A stretch of DNA of 16,226 bases from CAYZAK01 sp964476445 (GCA_964476445.1 CAYZAK010000038.1:1-16226); one strand, 5' to 3'; counted from the first letter of the stretch, positions 1 to 10,247 are shown. Notes: generated from the letters alone by a model not told the origin. Made by a program: numbers and translations.

Positions 1-3000
1 GGATCTCAGGATACCTTTGAAGTCGATATCCAAATTATTCCCACCTCTTTATCACTTGAACCTGTCAGTTTTGATGTGCTGGTATATGATGAACTGATGG
101 ACTATTTTGCTTCCAAGTTAACGGATAACAGGGACGGCTCAGGGGTGGGTAATAAAGATATAGATTTCACCCTATATTCTGTTCCTCAAAAGTCCGAAAG
201 AGAGACTACGGACGGTGACGGCTGGGCCCATGCCACTTTTATTGCGCCCTCAGCCGCCGGCACGTATGAGTATAAAACGGAGTTTAGTGGAGATGAAGCT
301 TACGCGCCTGCGGAGTCTATTACCCGTGATTTAAACGTTATAAGAAGGGACTTGGATATTAATGTGGATAGTTTGACTACCCGGACATTCAATACTTTTA
401 CGGCGACCGCAACGCTGGTAGATGACGCTGAAAGCGAGGGAGACGTTACCGGAAGAGAAGTAACTGTAATTTTTAAGAATGCTCAGGATACGGTAATTGA
501 CACTCAAACAAATCTTGAAACTGATTCAGAAGGACGTGTTTTTGCCGAATTTACCGCACCGGATGATGCGGGCACTTACTATTATTACGCTGATTTTAAT
601 CAGGATGAATCCTATAATGCCGCTACCTCGCAAGATGCGCAGGTTGAAGTAGAAAAAAGAGAGACCCAAATATCCGCGGATCCGATAGACACCGAGACCC
701 TGGATATTTTTACAGCTGATGCAGTGCTTACCGATTTAGAGGACAATTCTGCAATAGCGGGAAGAGACCTGGAGTTTGTTTATTACGGTCCCGATACTGA
801 AAGTGATGTTGATAATACAGATTCAGAAGGTCGTGCCGCAGTGGATTTTAATGCCGGGACTTCCTCGGGGACTTATACATATAAAGTTATTTTTGACGGA
901 GATAACAGCTATGCCACAAGTACTTCCCCGGTTCGGGAAGTTACGGTCACCAGAAGAGATTCGTATATCGCTGTTGAAGATGTTATTACCAGAACGCTGG
1001 AAGTTTATAAAGCTACTGCTACGGTAACGGATAAAGACGGACCGGTAGAGAATAAAGAAGTAGATTTTACCGTTGATTATGAAGATTATACTTCTACGTC
1101 TTCAGCTGTTACCGATGGTTCCGGCCTGGCTTCAGTGGAATTTACTGCGCCGTTATCGTCCGGGGCTTACCAGATAACCGCAGAATTTTACGGAGACCAA
1201 ACCCATAAATCCTCACAAGATGAAGGCGGTGTATTTGTGGATACCCGGGATACAGTTATGGGTGTGGAATATGTTTTAACCGAAACCTATGATGTTTTTA
1301 GAGCGACAGCGGTGGTAACAGACCTGGAATCGGCAGATCCAGTTTCCGGTATTCAGGTTGAACTTGAATTCCAAGAAGACGGACAGGCCCAGCCGGTAAA
1401 GACTGATGAAACAGACAGCCAGGGTGAAGCCAATGTTGATTTTACCGCTCCAAATCAGGCGGGCAATTATACTCTGACCGGCATATTTTCCGGAAACGCT
1501 ACCTTTTCGCCTTCAGAGGAGGATAATATTGTAGAAGTAGTAAGACGGGATACCGCGCTGGCCGCGGATTCTGTAGAGTGTATAGCCATGGATGTATTTA
1601 CGGCCACGGCTACTTTAACCGATAAAGATGGCGGCTTGTCAGACCGGCAGGTGTATTTCAGTTTTGAAGAGCAGGAATCTACTGGCACCACCAACAGTTC
1701 CGGTGAAGCTTACGCCCAGTTTACGGCTCCTTCATCCTCGGGTATTTATTCTTATACCGCAGAATTTGCCGGGGATGGAGGACATGAAGGCAGCACCAAC
1801 GGCGCTGAGGTTGGGGTTTCCAGAAGAGTAACGGATATGTATACCTTTGAAGTTACTACCACAACTCTCGGTGAATTTACCGTGGACGCGCTTATAGAGG
1901 ATCAAGATACCGGAGAGGGCATTTCTGTGGAGATGGACTTTATATTTGAAGGAACTTCCACAGTAACCAGAGAAAATTTAAGTTCCGCAGGAAGCGGGTG
2001 GGCCGAAGCTGTTTTCAATACGCCCGCTCAGTACGGGGACTACAGATATTTTGCTGAATTTTCAGGGGATGAGAGCTATGAGCCTTCATCCAGTTCTTCA
2101 CCGGTAACGGTAGTAAGGCGAGAAACTTTCATGAGCGCAGAATCGGTAGAGACGGTTGCCAGCGACCCGGATATTGGCGAAATAGAAGAATTTGATGCTG
2201 TAGCGGATATCGTCGATGAAGAGAATGAACTGATTGAAGGTGTACAGCTGGATTTTACTTTCGGGGAAGCGAACGGTTTAAATAATACCAACAGTTTCGG
2301 GGAAGCTTCTGTTGCATTTGATTCTCCTTCTAATGCTGAAGACGAGTACATCTTTACGGCATCTTTTGAAGGAAACGATACCTACCTCCCCTCATCCACC
2401 CAGGCTGCAGTAACGGTTAACAAGAGGTCCAGCCAGGTGTTTGGCCTAGAAGATTTAACTACTACCACCGAGGAATATTTTTATTCCACGGCCACGGTGA
2501 TTGACGTCGGGGGAACCCGTTTATCGGGCAAGGATGTAAATTTTATTGTAGATACCGTACCCCAGGGAAGCGATATCACCGATGAATTCGGAGAAGCCCA
2601 TTTTCAACATAATATTCAGGTAACCGGTCAGTTTGAACTTATTGCTAATTTTCCCGGAGACCAGACTTACAGGGCTTCCGCGGATACGGCTACCATTACT
2701 GTAGGAATTCCCACCAATCTGGTAGTTTATGATGAGAGTACTATTGTCAATTCCACTTTCTCAGTCCGGGCGATTTTAGAAGACACCTTAAATAATGAAT
2801 TACTTGAGGATAAAAGTATAACTATGAATTTTGACGATGGAAATATTAAAGAAGAATCTACCGATGAATCTGGTGAGGTTTATATAGATTACTATACCGG
2901 AGTGGAGAGAGGAACCGGCACATTTGAAATTTTTGCGGATTTTGAAGGCGACGACACCTACGGCCCCGCTTCTGGAGACGCAATCATTACAGTTGAACTC

Positions 3001-6000
3001 CGGCCAACTACGATAAATGCGTACCCGGTATCCGGTTACATTGATTATGATATAACCCCCGGCGGCAGGTTAATTGATATAAATACCGATTCCGGAGTAC
3101 CGGATAAAGAAGTGGATTTCACATTCAGTTATTCTACCGATGCTATAACCGGGGTAACCACCGATGGAAATGGAGAAGTAGAAGAGGATTTTAAAGCTCC
3201 TTCAGCTTCAGGAACCTACTATTACTCTTTAAATTTTGACGGTGATAATGTCTATGATAATTATACCGATACTACCACGGTAAATATAGAACACCGCCCG
3301 ACGATTCTTAACACGACCGATGAAAATGTTATTGCTGAAAGCGAATTTAATCTGGAAGCGGAACTGGTGGATACTCTGGATTTTAAACGTCTGGAAGGGG
3401 AAGAGATACTCTTCACATTTGATGGTACTAACCGGACCGCTCTGACCGATCATCGGGGAGTGGCTATAGCTACTTTTACAGCCCCCGCCGAGACTGGGGA
3501 TGGTTATACCTACAATGCTTTATTTTCGGGTACTGATATTCATACTTCTCATCAGAGTACATCTACTGTAAATGTAGGTTTAGAATCGGTTACCCAGGTT
3601 ACCGAACCCAGTCCGGTTATAAACGAAGTTTTTACCGCTACCGCCACTTTACGGGATGGCAATGACGAACCGATGGAAGGAAAAACGATGCTGTTTACCT
3701 ATTATTATACCGGTACTACCGTAACGGTCACCACCGATGAAGAAGGTATGGCGGTAACAACATTTACCGCTCCCCCGTCAACGGGTAACTGGTATTATGA
3801 AGCGGAATTTGCAGGTGACAATACTTACGGAGCCAGCAGCGCGGTGGCAGAAGTAATCGTGAAGGGTTATCCGGTTATATTAGAAGCTCTTAGTATATCC
3901 AATCTGGGTTCCGAAGAAGTATTTACGGCTACGGCAACCATGTATGACAGCTATAATGATGAGTATGTGGAAGGCAAAGAACTTAGATTTAAATTTCCAG
4001 ATGACGGTGCGGGAATAACTACTAGTACGGCGGCAACTGATTTTCAGGGAGTGGCCACGGGAACGTTTACGGCCCCCTACGAACCGGGCACATATAATTA
4101 CAGCGTTACTTTTGACGGGGATTCGGTCTACGAATTTGATTCCGATACCGGAACCGTATCGGTAGATAGAAGACTGGCTGAACTCAGCGGAGATGATATC
4201 TGGGTAGTTCCGGAAGAGATTTTTACCGCCACAATTACGTTGACCGATGCAAAAACCGAAGCGCCCATATCCACCGCGCCGGTCGAATTCAGTTATTATG
4301 ACGGGGTCTCCACCATGACTGCTTCGGAAATAACCGATATCGACGGGATAGGTAAAGCCACATTTACCGCCGCCGGGGTTATGGATATTTATGAACTTAA
4401 CGTAAGTTATGACGGAGATACCATTTATTCGGGCGCCTCGCGAAACTTAGAAGTAGAGGTAGATAAGTATATGACCTCTCTGGAATTAAACAGTGAAACC
4501 GCGGATATTTGGGAAGTTTTTCATCTTACCGCTACTTTAAGGAACGCAGTAACTCAGGAAAGACTTTCCGATAAAGAAGTAAGTCTATTCCTGAATGCGG
4601 ATACCCCCTCAACAGTGACGGTATTAACCGATAGTTACGGCGTAGCTTCAGCTACTTTTACAGTAGAAAGCTCAACCGGTATCTATGAAATCCAGGCCGG
4701 CTTTGAAGAGGAGGCCCGGTATCATGCAGCTTCTGATACCCAGACGGTTAATATTTTAAGAAGGGATACAGTCCTGTCCGGGAACTCAATTAACGTAAAA
4801 CCGGAGTATGTATTTACAGCCACAGCTACTTTAAATGATGTAGTGAATGAGGTTCCGGTATCTTCTAAAACCGTAATTTTTGAATATTATAATGGAAGTT
4901 CCACCCAGACGGCATACGCTGTTACAAATAGTTACGGACGTGCGTTTTCTACTTTTACCGCTCCGGCAGCCACGGGAACGTATTCGGTAAATATGAACTT
5001 TGCTGGAGATAATTACTATAACCCCTCACAGGAAAGTGTATATGTGTATATCACAGAAGAGGGAGTGGGCGGCGGTCTGGAATTAAGAGCTTTTGACGAA
5101 AGTGTAGCTCTTTATGAAGATTTTACAGCTTCAGCGCGTCTGACAGAAGAAGATGAGCCGGTTGAAAACAGCACTTTGAGTTTTGTGTTTGACAATTCTA
5201 CAATAACGGCCGTAACCGATAGTTACGGTATGGCTTACGCCACCTACGCGGCTCCGGCCTCCACGGGAACTTATTATTATTATGTTGAATATGACCGGGA
5301 GTATATCACTATATCCGATCAGGGAAGGGTAACCGTAAACCGTCGGCCGGTAAATTTATCCAAGTCCAAAGATATTTCCACATATATAGATGAAGTGTTT
5401 TCTACAACGGTTACTCTGAGGGATTTTATAACCGGAGAACGGTTAACGGATAAAAACATTGAGTATAGTTTTTATCATCATAATACAACTGAAACTCTCA
5501 GCCGGGTAACCGGAGAATACGGTGTCGCCTGGGCCTCATATACAGCACCTGGTTCCAGCGGCACTTACACGGTGGAAAGTTATTTTGGCGGTGATTCGGT
5601 ATATATGCCCGGAAGTGAAAATATAGATATAAAAGTATCCCGTCGGCCCACTGAACTGATGAGTGAAAGAATAGCCGCCCGACCGGAGGAAGTTTTTACC
5701 GCTACCGCAACGCTGGTGGATATTTTAGATGATACCGGTATTGAGGTTCAAGAGATAGAAATAGAATATTTTAATGGAGTATCCACGGTCACTGTTAAAA
5801 GGGAAACAGATAATTACGGAGTGGTTACGGCAACATTTACCGCTCCAGAGGATGCCGGGGAGTACAGTTATACGGTAAGTTATGAAGGAGATGACAAATA
5901 TCAGGCTTCTTACGGCTCAGATATAATCGAAGTCCGCTCCCGGTTGACGGTTTTAAATTTAGAGAATGTGTTTGTTGAGTCCGAGGGGATTTTTACTTCC

Positions 6001-9000
6001 ACAGCTACTTTGACAGATAGTGAGGATGAAGAATCTATTGCAGGGCAAGAAATTGAATTCAGTTTTGTAATCGGAGATTCAACCCTTACAGCTACCGGTA
6101 TTACTGATGAAATAGGTAAAGCTACGGTAACTTTTAACGCTCCGTTTGACGCGGGTACGTATTCACAGCATGCTCAATACGGCGGGGACGTCACCTATGC
6201 CTCTTCACGGGACACCGCGGATGTTTATGTAGGAAGAAGACCCACCGAATTTATTATGGCCTCCAGTGTGGAATTATATGTTAATGAAATATTTACCGCC
6301 ACGGCTACTCTTGAAGATAGTGCTGATGGTATAGGAGTATCATCGGTACCGGTCAGTTATACTTATTTCGACGGTGTATCTACCCATACTGTAAGTAGTA
6401 TTACCGATGATTACGGTGTGGCGCTGGCTACTTTTTCCGCACCGAGTTCTTCGGGAGTATATAGTTATGAAGCCGAATTTTCCGGAAATACGAACTATGA
6501 ATCGACGGCAGGGAAGACAGAGCTTGATGTAGATAATTATGCAACTACGCTTGAACTCCAGGCCCCGGTTAGTATATTTATAGGTCAGACCGTCTATTCT
6601 ACCGGAACACTTTTAAAAACTCTAGATGGTTCCCCGGTTGAGGGACAGCAAATACAATTTACTTTTAATCAGGAGACAGAAAGTAAAGTTACCAGTTCCA
6701 GCGGTACAGGAACTGTCGATTTTCTTTCTCCGCAAACTACGGGTACGTTTACCTTAGAGGGTGTATATACCGGAACCGAAACCTACAAACCTTCTTTGGC
6801 AACCAGAGATATTACAGTAATGCGCAGACCTACTGAGTTGAACGGTCAGTCGGTATCGGTTCCTCAGGATACTGTTTTTACAACTACGGCAACTCTGGTT
6901 GACTTTTTAACCCAGACTGGTATTGATTCTAAAACGGTGAATTTTTCTTTTGAGGCGGGAACTAATACTTATGATTCCCAAAATTTAACCGACGCTTATG
7001 GATTAGTATCTTCCACATTCCGGGCTCCCGCTTCCACCGGTATATACAGCTGTATGATAAATTTTTACGGGGATGAAACTTTTATGGAATCCAGCAATCT
7101 TGTTTCTGTCCACGTTACCTATGACGAAGGAGAAGGCGAAGGAACGTCTGAAACAGATATCTTGACACAGAAAGTTAATACCCATTTACAGGAAGTATTT
7201 ACGGCAACGGCAACTCTGATCAGCGAAGGTTCACCGATAGAAGATCAGGAACTGAAATTCATGTTTGAGGGTTCTACAGTGACCGGAATAACAGATCTTT
7301 ACGGGGTGGCAACTGCTACATTCAGCGCGCCCCCGGCAACCGATACCTATTATTACAGTGTTGAGTACGGTGGCGATGATGTATTTCAGGACTCCACGGG
7401 GCTGGATATGGTTGAAGTCACAAGAAGACCTTCGGAACTTTACAGCTCCTATAATGAATTAGCCGTTCGTCCTGAAACAACTTTCACCTCTACTGTAACC
7501 TTAAGAGATGAATTAAATCTTTCCGGTTTGGAAACTGCGGAAGTAACTTTTAGTTTTAGAGATAAAAATTCCACCCCTACAGTTACAGAGATCACTGATA
7601 ATTATGGGATCACTGCAGCTACTTTTACCGCCCCGTTAACCGCGGATACGTACTATCTTGATATTTATTATATAGGCGATGATCTTTACAGTGAAGTAAC
7701 CCGGAGAATACCTGTTTTAGTTACTCCCGAGGGAGTAGGCGAGGAAGATGTTGAACTTTCCGCTGAAGACGTTTCTGTTTATGTTAATGAAGTATTTACG
7801 GCTACGGCCACACTTATGGATTTAAGTGATTTTACGGGTATAGAAAACAGTACTATTACCTTTGATTTTGAAGATAACATATATCCCGCTGTTACAGATC
7901 AGGACGGGGTAGCTACAGCTACTTTTACAGCCAATCTGGAAGCGGGTGAATACCTCTATTATGCTAACTTTTTAGGGGATGATACATACTCGCCAGATTC
8001 TTCAGTGGGTGAAGTGGTGATAAAATTGTGGCCTACGAACATGACGGCGGATAATCTGTCCATGAAACCTTCCACCGGAACAGAAACTTTTACAGCTATG
8101 ACAACTCTTATCGATGTAGAAAATTCTGCCGGTCTGGATTCCAAACCGGTAACTATGAATTTTTATGACGGAGTTTCAACATCTACCTACACCGGCGATA
8201 CAGATAATTACGGTGTTTTTGAAGCTACCTTCCCGGTTCCCACTACTGAGGGCGAATTTAAATACGTATCTGATTTTTACGGGGATTCCACCTACGATTC
8301 AAGCACCGCCGAGGGAATGGTTACCGTTTCTGAAGAAGGTACCGGCAATAACGAAAGCGAGCTAACATTAGAAAACGCTTTTGTATATATAAGCGATGTT
8401 TTTATGGCAACGGCAACTCTGAAAGATTCAACTCTGGATGCCCCCCTTGAGAACAAGGAAGTGACCTTCACCTTTGACGGCCGTGAGATTACTTCAGTAA
8501 CCGATCAGTACGGTGTGTCTACCGCTTCGTTTGTAGCTACAACTTCTACCGGCACCCAAGACATAATTGCTGAATTTAGCGGAGATGTTGATTATACTTC
8601 AGCCTCAGATAGTGCAAATGTATATGTACAGCCTTGGCCGACGGTCTTAAAAGCTCAGAATGTTGTCACTGATATGGAAACAGAAACTTTTAGAGCTACT
8701 GCAACTATACGAAATGAAGTAACAGATGCTTACTTATACGGCAAGACAATTGAATTATCTTTCTACGACGGCGTTTCAACTCAAACAGCAACCCGTCAGT
8801 CCGACAGTTATGGAAAGGTAAATGTACATTTTGATACTCCTCAATCTACGGGAACTTTTGTCTATATTGTAAATTTTAAAGGGGACAGTGAATATTCCGC
8901 CAGCAGTGATGAGGCAGCAGTTATTGTAGAAGTAGGGGGAGATGAGGACGGTGAAGATCCTGGAGACGGAGCGGAAGTGAGTATGATATTGGATGATGTT

Positions 9001-10245
9001 GAAACGGCCGTGGGCCAGGTATTTACAGCGACCGCCACACTTATAAATGCCGACAAACCGTCCAAATTTATTGTGGGAAAAACAGTGGAGTTTGAATTTG
9101 AAGATACTATTAAGGAATCCCAGACCAATTCCCGTGGTATGGCCTATATCACCTTCAATGCCCCGGCCAGCACCGGAGTATATGATGTTGCCGCGAACTT
9201 TGAAGGGGATGAATCCTATCGTAGCACAGCGTCATCTACCACGGTTAATGTTGGATTTATACCCAATGATCCGGAATATGTCCGAATTAAAGAAAGGGAC
9301 AGCAAAACGGTTACCTTTGAATGGCCGGCGGTAAAATATGCCCGTGGTGGTGAAAATATGGGTTCACTTTTTAAAGGGTACACTGTAGAAAAAGCGGTCG
9401 GAAAACCGGAGAATTGGGAGAAGATAGAAAATTTAAGTAAGACGACCCGGAAATATAAGGTATCCCTGCCGGAAAATGAAGTATTATTCTACAGAGTAAG
9501 AGGACGTACGGAAAGAAATTTAAGCGGCGGAATGGTAGCAGTTAATGTAGATGACAGTGAAGTTGCCAGCCGGGTGGTTATATCAGAAGACAGACAGGCC
9601 TGGGCCCAGGTTGATGAACGGGAGTTTGAGGATGGAGAAAATGTTATTGTAAAGTCCGGCCGGAAAGAAGAGGGTTTTTACGGGGTTTACGATGTAAAGA
9701 TAGTTAGAGAAGGCCGTGAGGTTGACAAAAATTTCAGATACCGGGGAGTTAAACTAACTTTTTCCTATGAGAGATTGAAAACGAGCGGTGAGATAAGAGG
9801 GTTGGATAATGAAAATAAAAAACTGGTTCTGTTCTGGCATAATGGAGTGGAATGGGTTCGCATAGGCGGAAGGGATAACCGTTGGAACGATGAGATTTAT
9901 ACCTATTCAAAAAATACGGGACGTTTTGCTATGAAAGCCGTGGAAGAAACCGATGAGTTCTCTTTATTAAATGTTACTCCCCGGATATTCACGCCCCAGG
10001 AATCAGGTATAACAGTGGACCGTGTTCGTTTTGAAATAGACAATCCCCGCTACAGGAATGTAACCATAAGAATTTATGATATGGCGGGTAAAATTATAAG
10101 AAGGAATCTGGATTCTGACTCGGGTGATCTGTATTTCTGGGACGGAACAGACAGCAGCGGAAACTATGTTTCCGGCGGAGTATATTTGTATCAGATAGAA
10201 GTAGACGGTAAAATAATAAACGGTACGGTAGTGGTGGCTCAATAA
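1..10245 (+). CDS. Giant Ig-like repeat surface protein with FlgD/T9SS-like C-terminal domain (5' partial)
   Basis: Probably a very long extracellular fibre or adhesin. The frame is open from base 1 (reads GSQDTFEVDIQIIPTSL), so the GTG at 76 is only an internal valine and the true start lies off the left edge. At least 3,414 residues are visible. Residues 15-3085 hold 31 tandem Ig-like units of about 91-111 residues, each with a core like VFTATATLxD, then GKxVxFxF, TDxxGxAxATFTAP, GTYxYxxxFxGDxxYxxS and a linker such as RRPTEL. The GDxxY motif resembles bacterial Ig-like group 3 repeats. Then come an FN3-like domain (about 3086-3185), a beta-rich module with LFWHNGVEWVRIGG (about 3186-3320) and a C-terminal domain (about 3321-3414) with IRIYDMAGK, WDGTDSSGNYVSGGVYLYQI, typical of FlgD-like or type IX sorting tails. 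Only two cysteines are visible and acidic, Thr and Tyr residues abound, which fits export. Its stop overlaps the next start. The ligand is unknown; secretion by a type IX-like route is inferred. Confidence 0.9.
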   Translation, partial: GSQDTFEVDIQIIPTSLSLEPVSFDVLVYDELMDYFASKLTDNRDGSGVGNKDIDFTLYSVPQKSERETTDGDGWAHATFIAPSAAGTYEYKTEFSGDEAYAPAESITRDLNVIRRDLDINVDSLTTRTFNTFTATATLVDDAESEGDVTGREVTVIFKNAQDTVIDTQTNLETDSEGRVFAEFTAPDDAGTYYYYADFNQDESYNAATSQDAQVEVEKRETQISADPIDTETLDIFTADAVLTDLEDNSAIAGRDLEFVYYGPDTESDVDNTDSEGRAAVDFNAGTSSGTYTYKVIFDGDNSYATSTSPVREVTVTRRDSYIAVEDVITRTLEVYKATATVTDKDGPVENKEVDFTVDYEDYTSTSSAVTDGSGLASVEFTAPLSSGAYQITAEFYGDQTHKSSQDEGGVFVDTRDTVMGVEYVLTETYDVFRATAVVTDLESADPVSGIQVELEFQEDGQAQPVKTDETDSQGEANVDFTAPNQAGNYTLTGIFSGNATFSPSEEDNIVEVVRRDTALAADSVECIAMDVFTATATLTDKDGGLSDRQVYFSFEEQESTGTTNSSGEAYAQFTAPSSSGIYSYTAEFAGDGGHEGSTNGAEVGVSRRVTDMYTFEVTTTTLGEFTVDALIEDQDTGEGISVEMDFIFEGTSTVTRENLSSAGSGWAEAVFNTPAQYGDYRYFAEFSGDESYEPSSSSSPVTVVRRETFMSAESVETVASDPDIGEIEEFDAVADIVDEENELIEGVQLDFTFGEANGLNNTNSFGEASVAFDSPSNAEDEYIFTASFEGNDTYLPSSTQAAVTVNKRSSQVFGLEDLTTTTEEYFYSTATVIDVGGTRLSGKDVNFIVDTVPQGSDITDEFGEAHFQHNIQVTGQFELIANFPGDQTYRASADTATITVGIPTNLVVYDESTIVNSTFSVRAILEDTLNNELLEDKSITMNFDDGNIKEESTDESGEVYIDYYTGVERGTGTFEIFADFEGDDTYGPASGDAIITVELRPTTINAYPVSGYIDYDITPGGRLIDINTDSGVPDKEVDFTFSYSTDAITGVTTDGNGEVEEDFKAPSASGTYYYSLNFDGDNVYDNYTDTTTVNIEHRPTILNTTDENVIAESEFNLEAELVDTLDFKRLEGEEILFTFDGTNRTALTDHRGVAIATFTAPAETGDGYTYNALFSGTDIHTSHQSTSTVNVGLESVTQVTEPSPVINEVFTATATLRDGNDEPMEGKTMLFTYYYTGTTVTVTTDEEGMAVTTFTAPPSTGNWYYEAEFAGDNTYGASSAVAEVIVKGYPVILEALSISNLGSEEVFTATATMYDSYNDEYVEGKELRFKFPDDGAGITTSTAATDFQGVATGTFTAPYEPGTYNYSVTFDGDSVYEFDSDTGTVSVDRRLAELSGDDIWVVPEEIFTATITLTDAKTEAPISTAPVEFSYYDGVSTMTASEITDIDGIGKATFTAAGVMDIYELNVSYDGDTIYSGASRNLEVEVDKYMTSLELNSETADIWEVFHLTATLRNAVTQERLSDKEVSLFLNADTPSTVTVLTDSYGVASATFTVESSTGIYEIQAGFEEEARYHAASDTQTVNILRRDTVLSGNSINVKPEYVFTATATLNDVVNEVPVSSKTVIFEYYNGSSTQTAYAVTNSYGRAFSTFTAPAATGTYSVNMNFAGDNYYNPSQESVYVYITEEGVGGGLELRAFDESVALYEDFTASARLTEEDEPVENSTLSFVFDNSTITAVTDSYGMAYATYAAPASTGTYYYYVEYDREYITISDQGRVTVNRRPVNLSKSKDISTYIDEVFSTTVTLRDFITGERLTDKNIEYSFYHHNTTETLSRVTGEYGVAWASYTAPGSSGTYTVESYFGGDSVYMPGSENIDIKVSRRPTELMSERIAARPEEVFTATATLVDILDDTGIEVQEIEIEYFNGVSTVTVKRETDNYGVVTATFTAPEDAGEYSYTVSYEGDDKYQASYGSDIIEVRSRLTVLNLENVFVESEGIFTSTATLTDSEDEESIAGQEIEFSFVIGDSTLTATGITDEIGKATVTFNAPFDAGTYSQHAQYGGDVTYASSRDTADVYVGRRPTEFIMASSVELYVNEIFTATATLEDSADGIGVSSVPVSYTYFDGVSTHTVSSITDDYGVALATFSAPSSSGVYSYEAEFSGNTNYESTAGKTELDVDNYATTLELQAPVSIFIGQTVYSTGTLLKTLDGSPVEGQQIQFTFNQETESKVTSSSGTGTVDFLSPQTTGTFTLEGVYTGTETYKPSLATRDITVMRRPTELNGQSVSVPQDTVFTTTATLVDFLTQTGIDSKTVNFSFEAGTNTYDSQNLTDAYGLVSSTFRAPASTGIYSCMINFYGDETFMESSNLVSVHVTYDEGEGEGTSETDILTQKVNTHLQEVFTATATLISEGSPIEDQELKFMFEGSTVTGITDLYGVATATFSAPPATDTYYYSVEYGGDDVFQDSTGLDMVEVTRRPSELYSSYNELAVRPETTFTSTVTLRDELNLSGLETAEVTFSFRDKNSTPTVTEITDNYGITAATFTAPLTADTYYLDIYYIGDDLYSEVTRRIPVLVTPEGVGEEDVELSAEDVSVYVNEVFTATATLMDLSDFTGIENSTITFDFEDNIYPAVTDQDGVATATFTANLEAGEYLYYANFLGDDTYSPDSSVGEVVIKLWPTNMTADNLSMKPSTGTETFTAMTTLIDVENSAGLDSKPVTMNFYDGVSTSTYTGDTDNYGVFEATFPVPTTEGEFKYVSDFYGDSTYDSSTAEGMVTVSEEGTGNNESELTLENAFVYISDVFMATATLKDSTLDAPLENKEVTFTFDGREITSVTDQYGVSTASFVATTSTGTQDIIAEFSGDVDYTSASDSANVYVQPWPTVLKAQNVVTDMETETFRATATIRNEVTDAYLYGKTIELSFYDGVSTQTATRQSDSYGKVNVHFDTPQSTGTFVYIVNFKGDSEYSASSDEAAVIVEVGGDEDGEDPGDGAEVSMILDDVETAVGQVFTATATLINADKPSKFIVGKTVEFEFEDTIKESQTNSRGMAYITFNAPASTGVYDVAANFEGDESYRSTASSTTVNVGFIPNDPEYVRIKERDSKTVTFEWPAVKYARGGENMGSLFKGYTVEKAVGKPENWEKIENLSKTTRKYKVSLPENEVLFYRVRGRTERNLSGGMVAVNVDDSEVASRVVISEDRQAWAQVDEREFEDGENVIVKSGRKEEGFYGVYDVKIVREGREVDKNFRYRGVKLTFSYERLKTSGEIRGLDNENKKLVLFWHNGVEWVRIGGRDNRWNDEIYTYSKNTGRFAMKAVEETDEFSLLNVTPRIFTPQESGITVDRVRFEIDNPRYRNVTIRIYDMAGKIIRRNLDSDSGDLYFWDGTDSSGNYVSGGVYLYQIEVDGKIINGTVVVAQ
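43..9255 (+). repeat. Array of 31 protein-level Ig-like repeats, about 300 bp each
   Basis: Unit starts that I placed from the linker residues: 43, 352, 664, 961, 1252, 1552, 1831, 2125, 2431, 2713, 3007, 3301, 3592, 3874, 4177, 4474, 4768, 5077, 5350, 5650, 5947, 6244, 6544, 6832, 7150, 7432, 7750, 8035, 8359, 8641, 8974; the last ends at 9255. Bases 1-42 are the tail of an earlier unit, so the array continues to the left. Units run from 273 to 333 bp. They are clearly related as protein but strongly diverged as DNA; even the shared core VFTATATL uses different synonymous codons from unit to unit. Units 11 (no VFTATATL-like core) and 18 (no GDxxY) are the most degenerate. Boundaries are by eye and may shift by a few residues. 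Confidence 0.88.
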
Positions 10246-10247
10246 TG
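10233..10247 (+). promoter_or_regulatory. Overlapping stop/start TAATG with upstream GGTGG ribosome site
   Basis: The giant gene's TAA (10243-10245) shares its last A with the ATG (10245-10247) of the PorV-TPR gene. A GGTGG at 10233-10237 lies seven bases before that ATG and could act as a Shine-Dalgarno sequence. This arrangement usually gives translational coupling. A competing start is GTG at 10290 (codon 16), preceded by AAAGG only two bases away; it would give a more compact signal peptide. Confidence 0.6.

Noticed and set aside
76..78. GTG as the start of the giant gene
   Set aside because: The frame is open and repeat-like from base 1, and there is no signal peptide after this GTG; it is an internal valine in the middle of a repeat unit.
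2076..2351. Antisense and off-frame open frames within the giant gene (also 1467-1694, 7003-7185, 8862-9128, 9047-9334, 10003-10242)
   Set aside because: They are shadows of the repeat gene, lack recognisable domains and have no independent upstream signals.
43..9255. CRISPR array or satellite-type DNA repeat
   Set aside because: The periodicity is at the protein level, about 300 bp per unit, with no conserved short direct repeat and spacer pattern.
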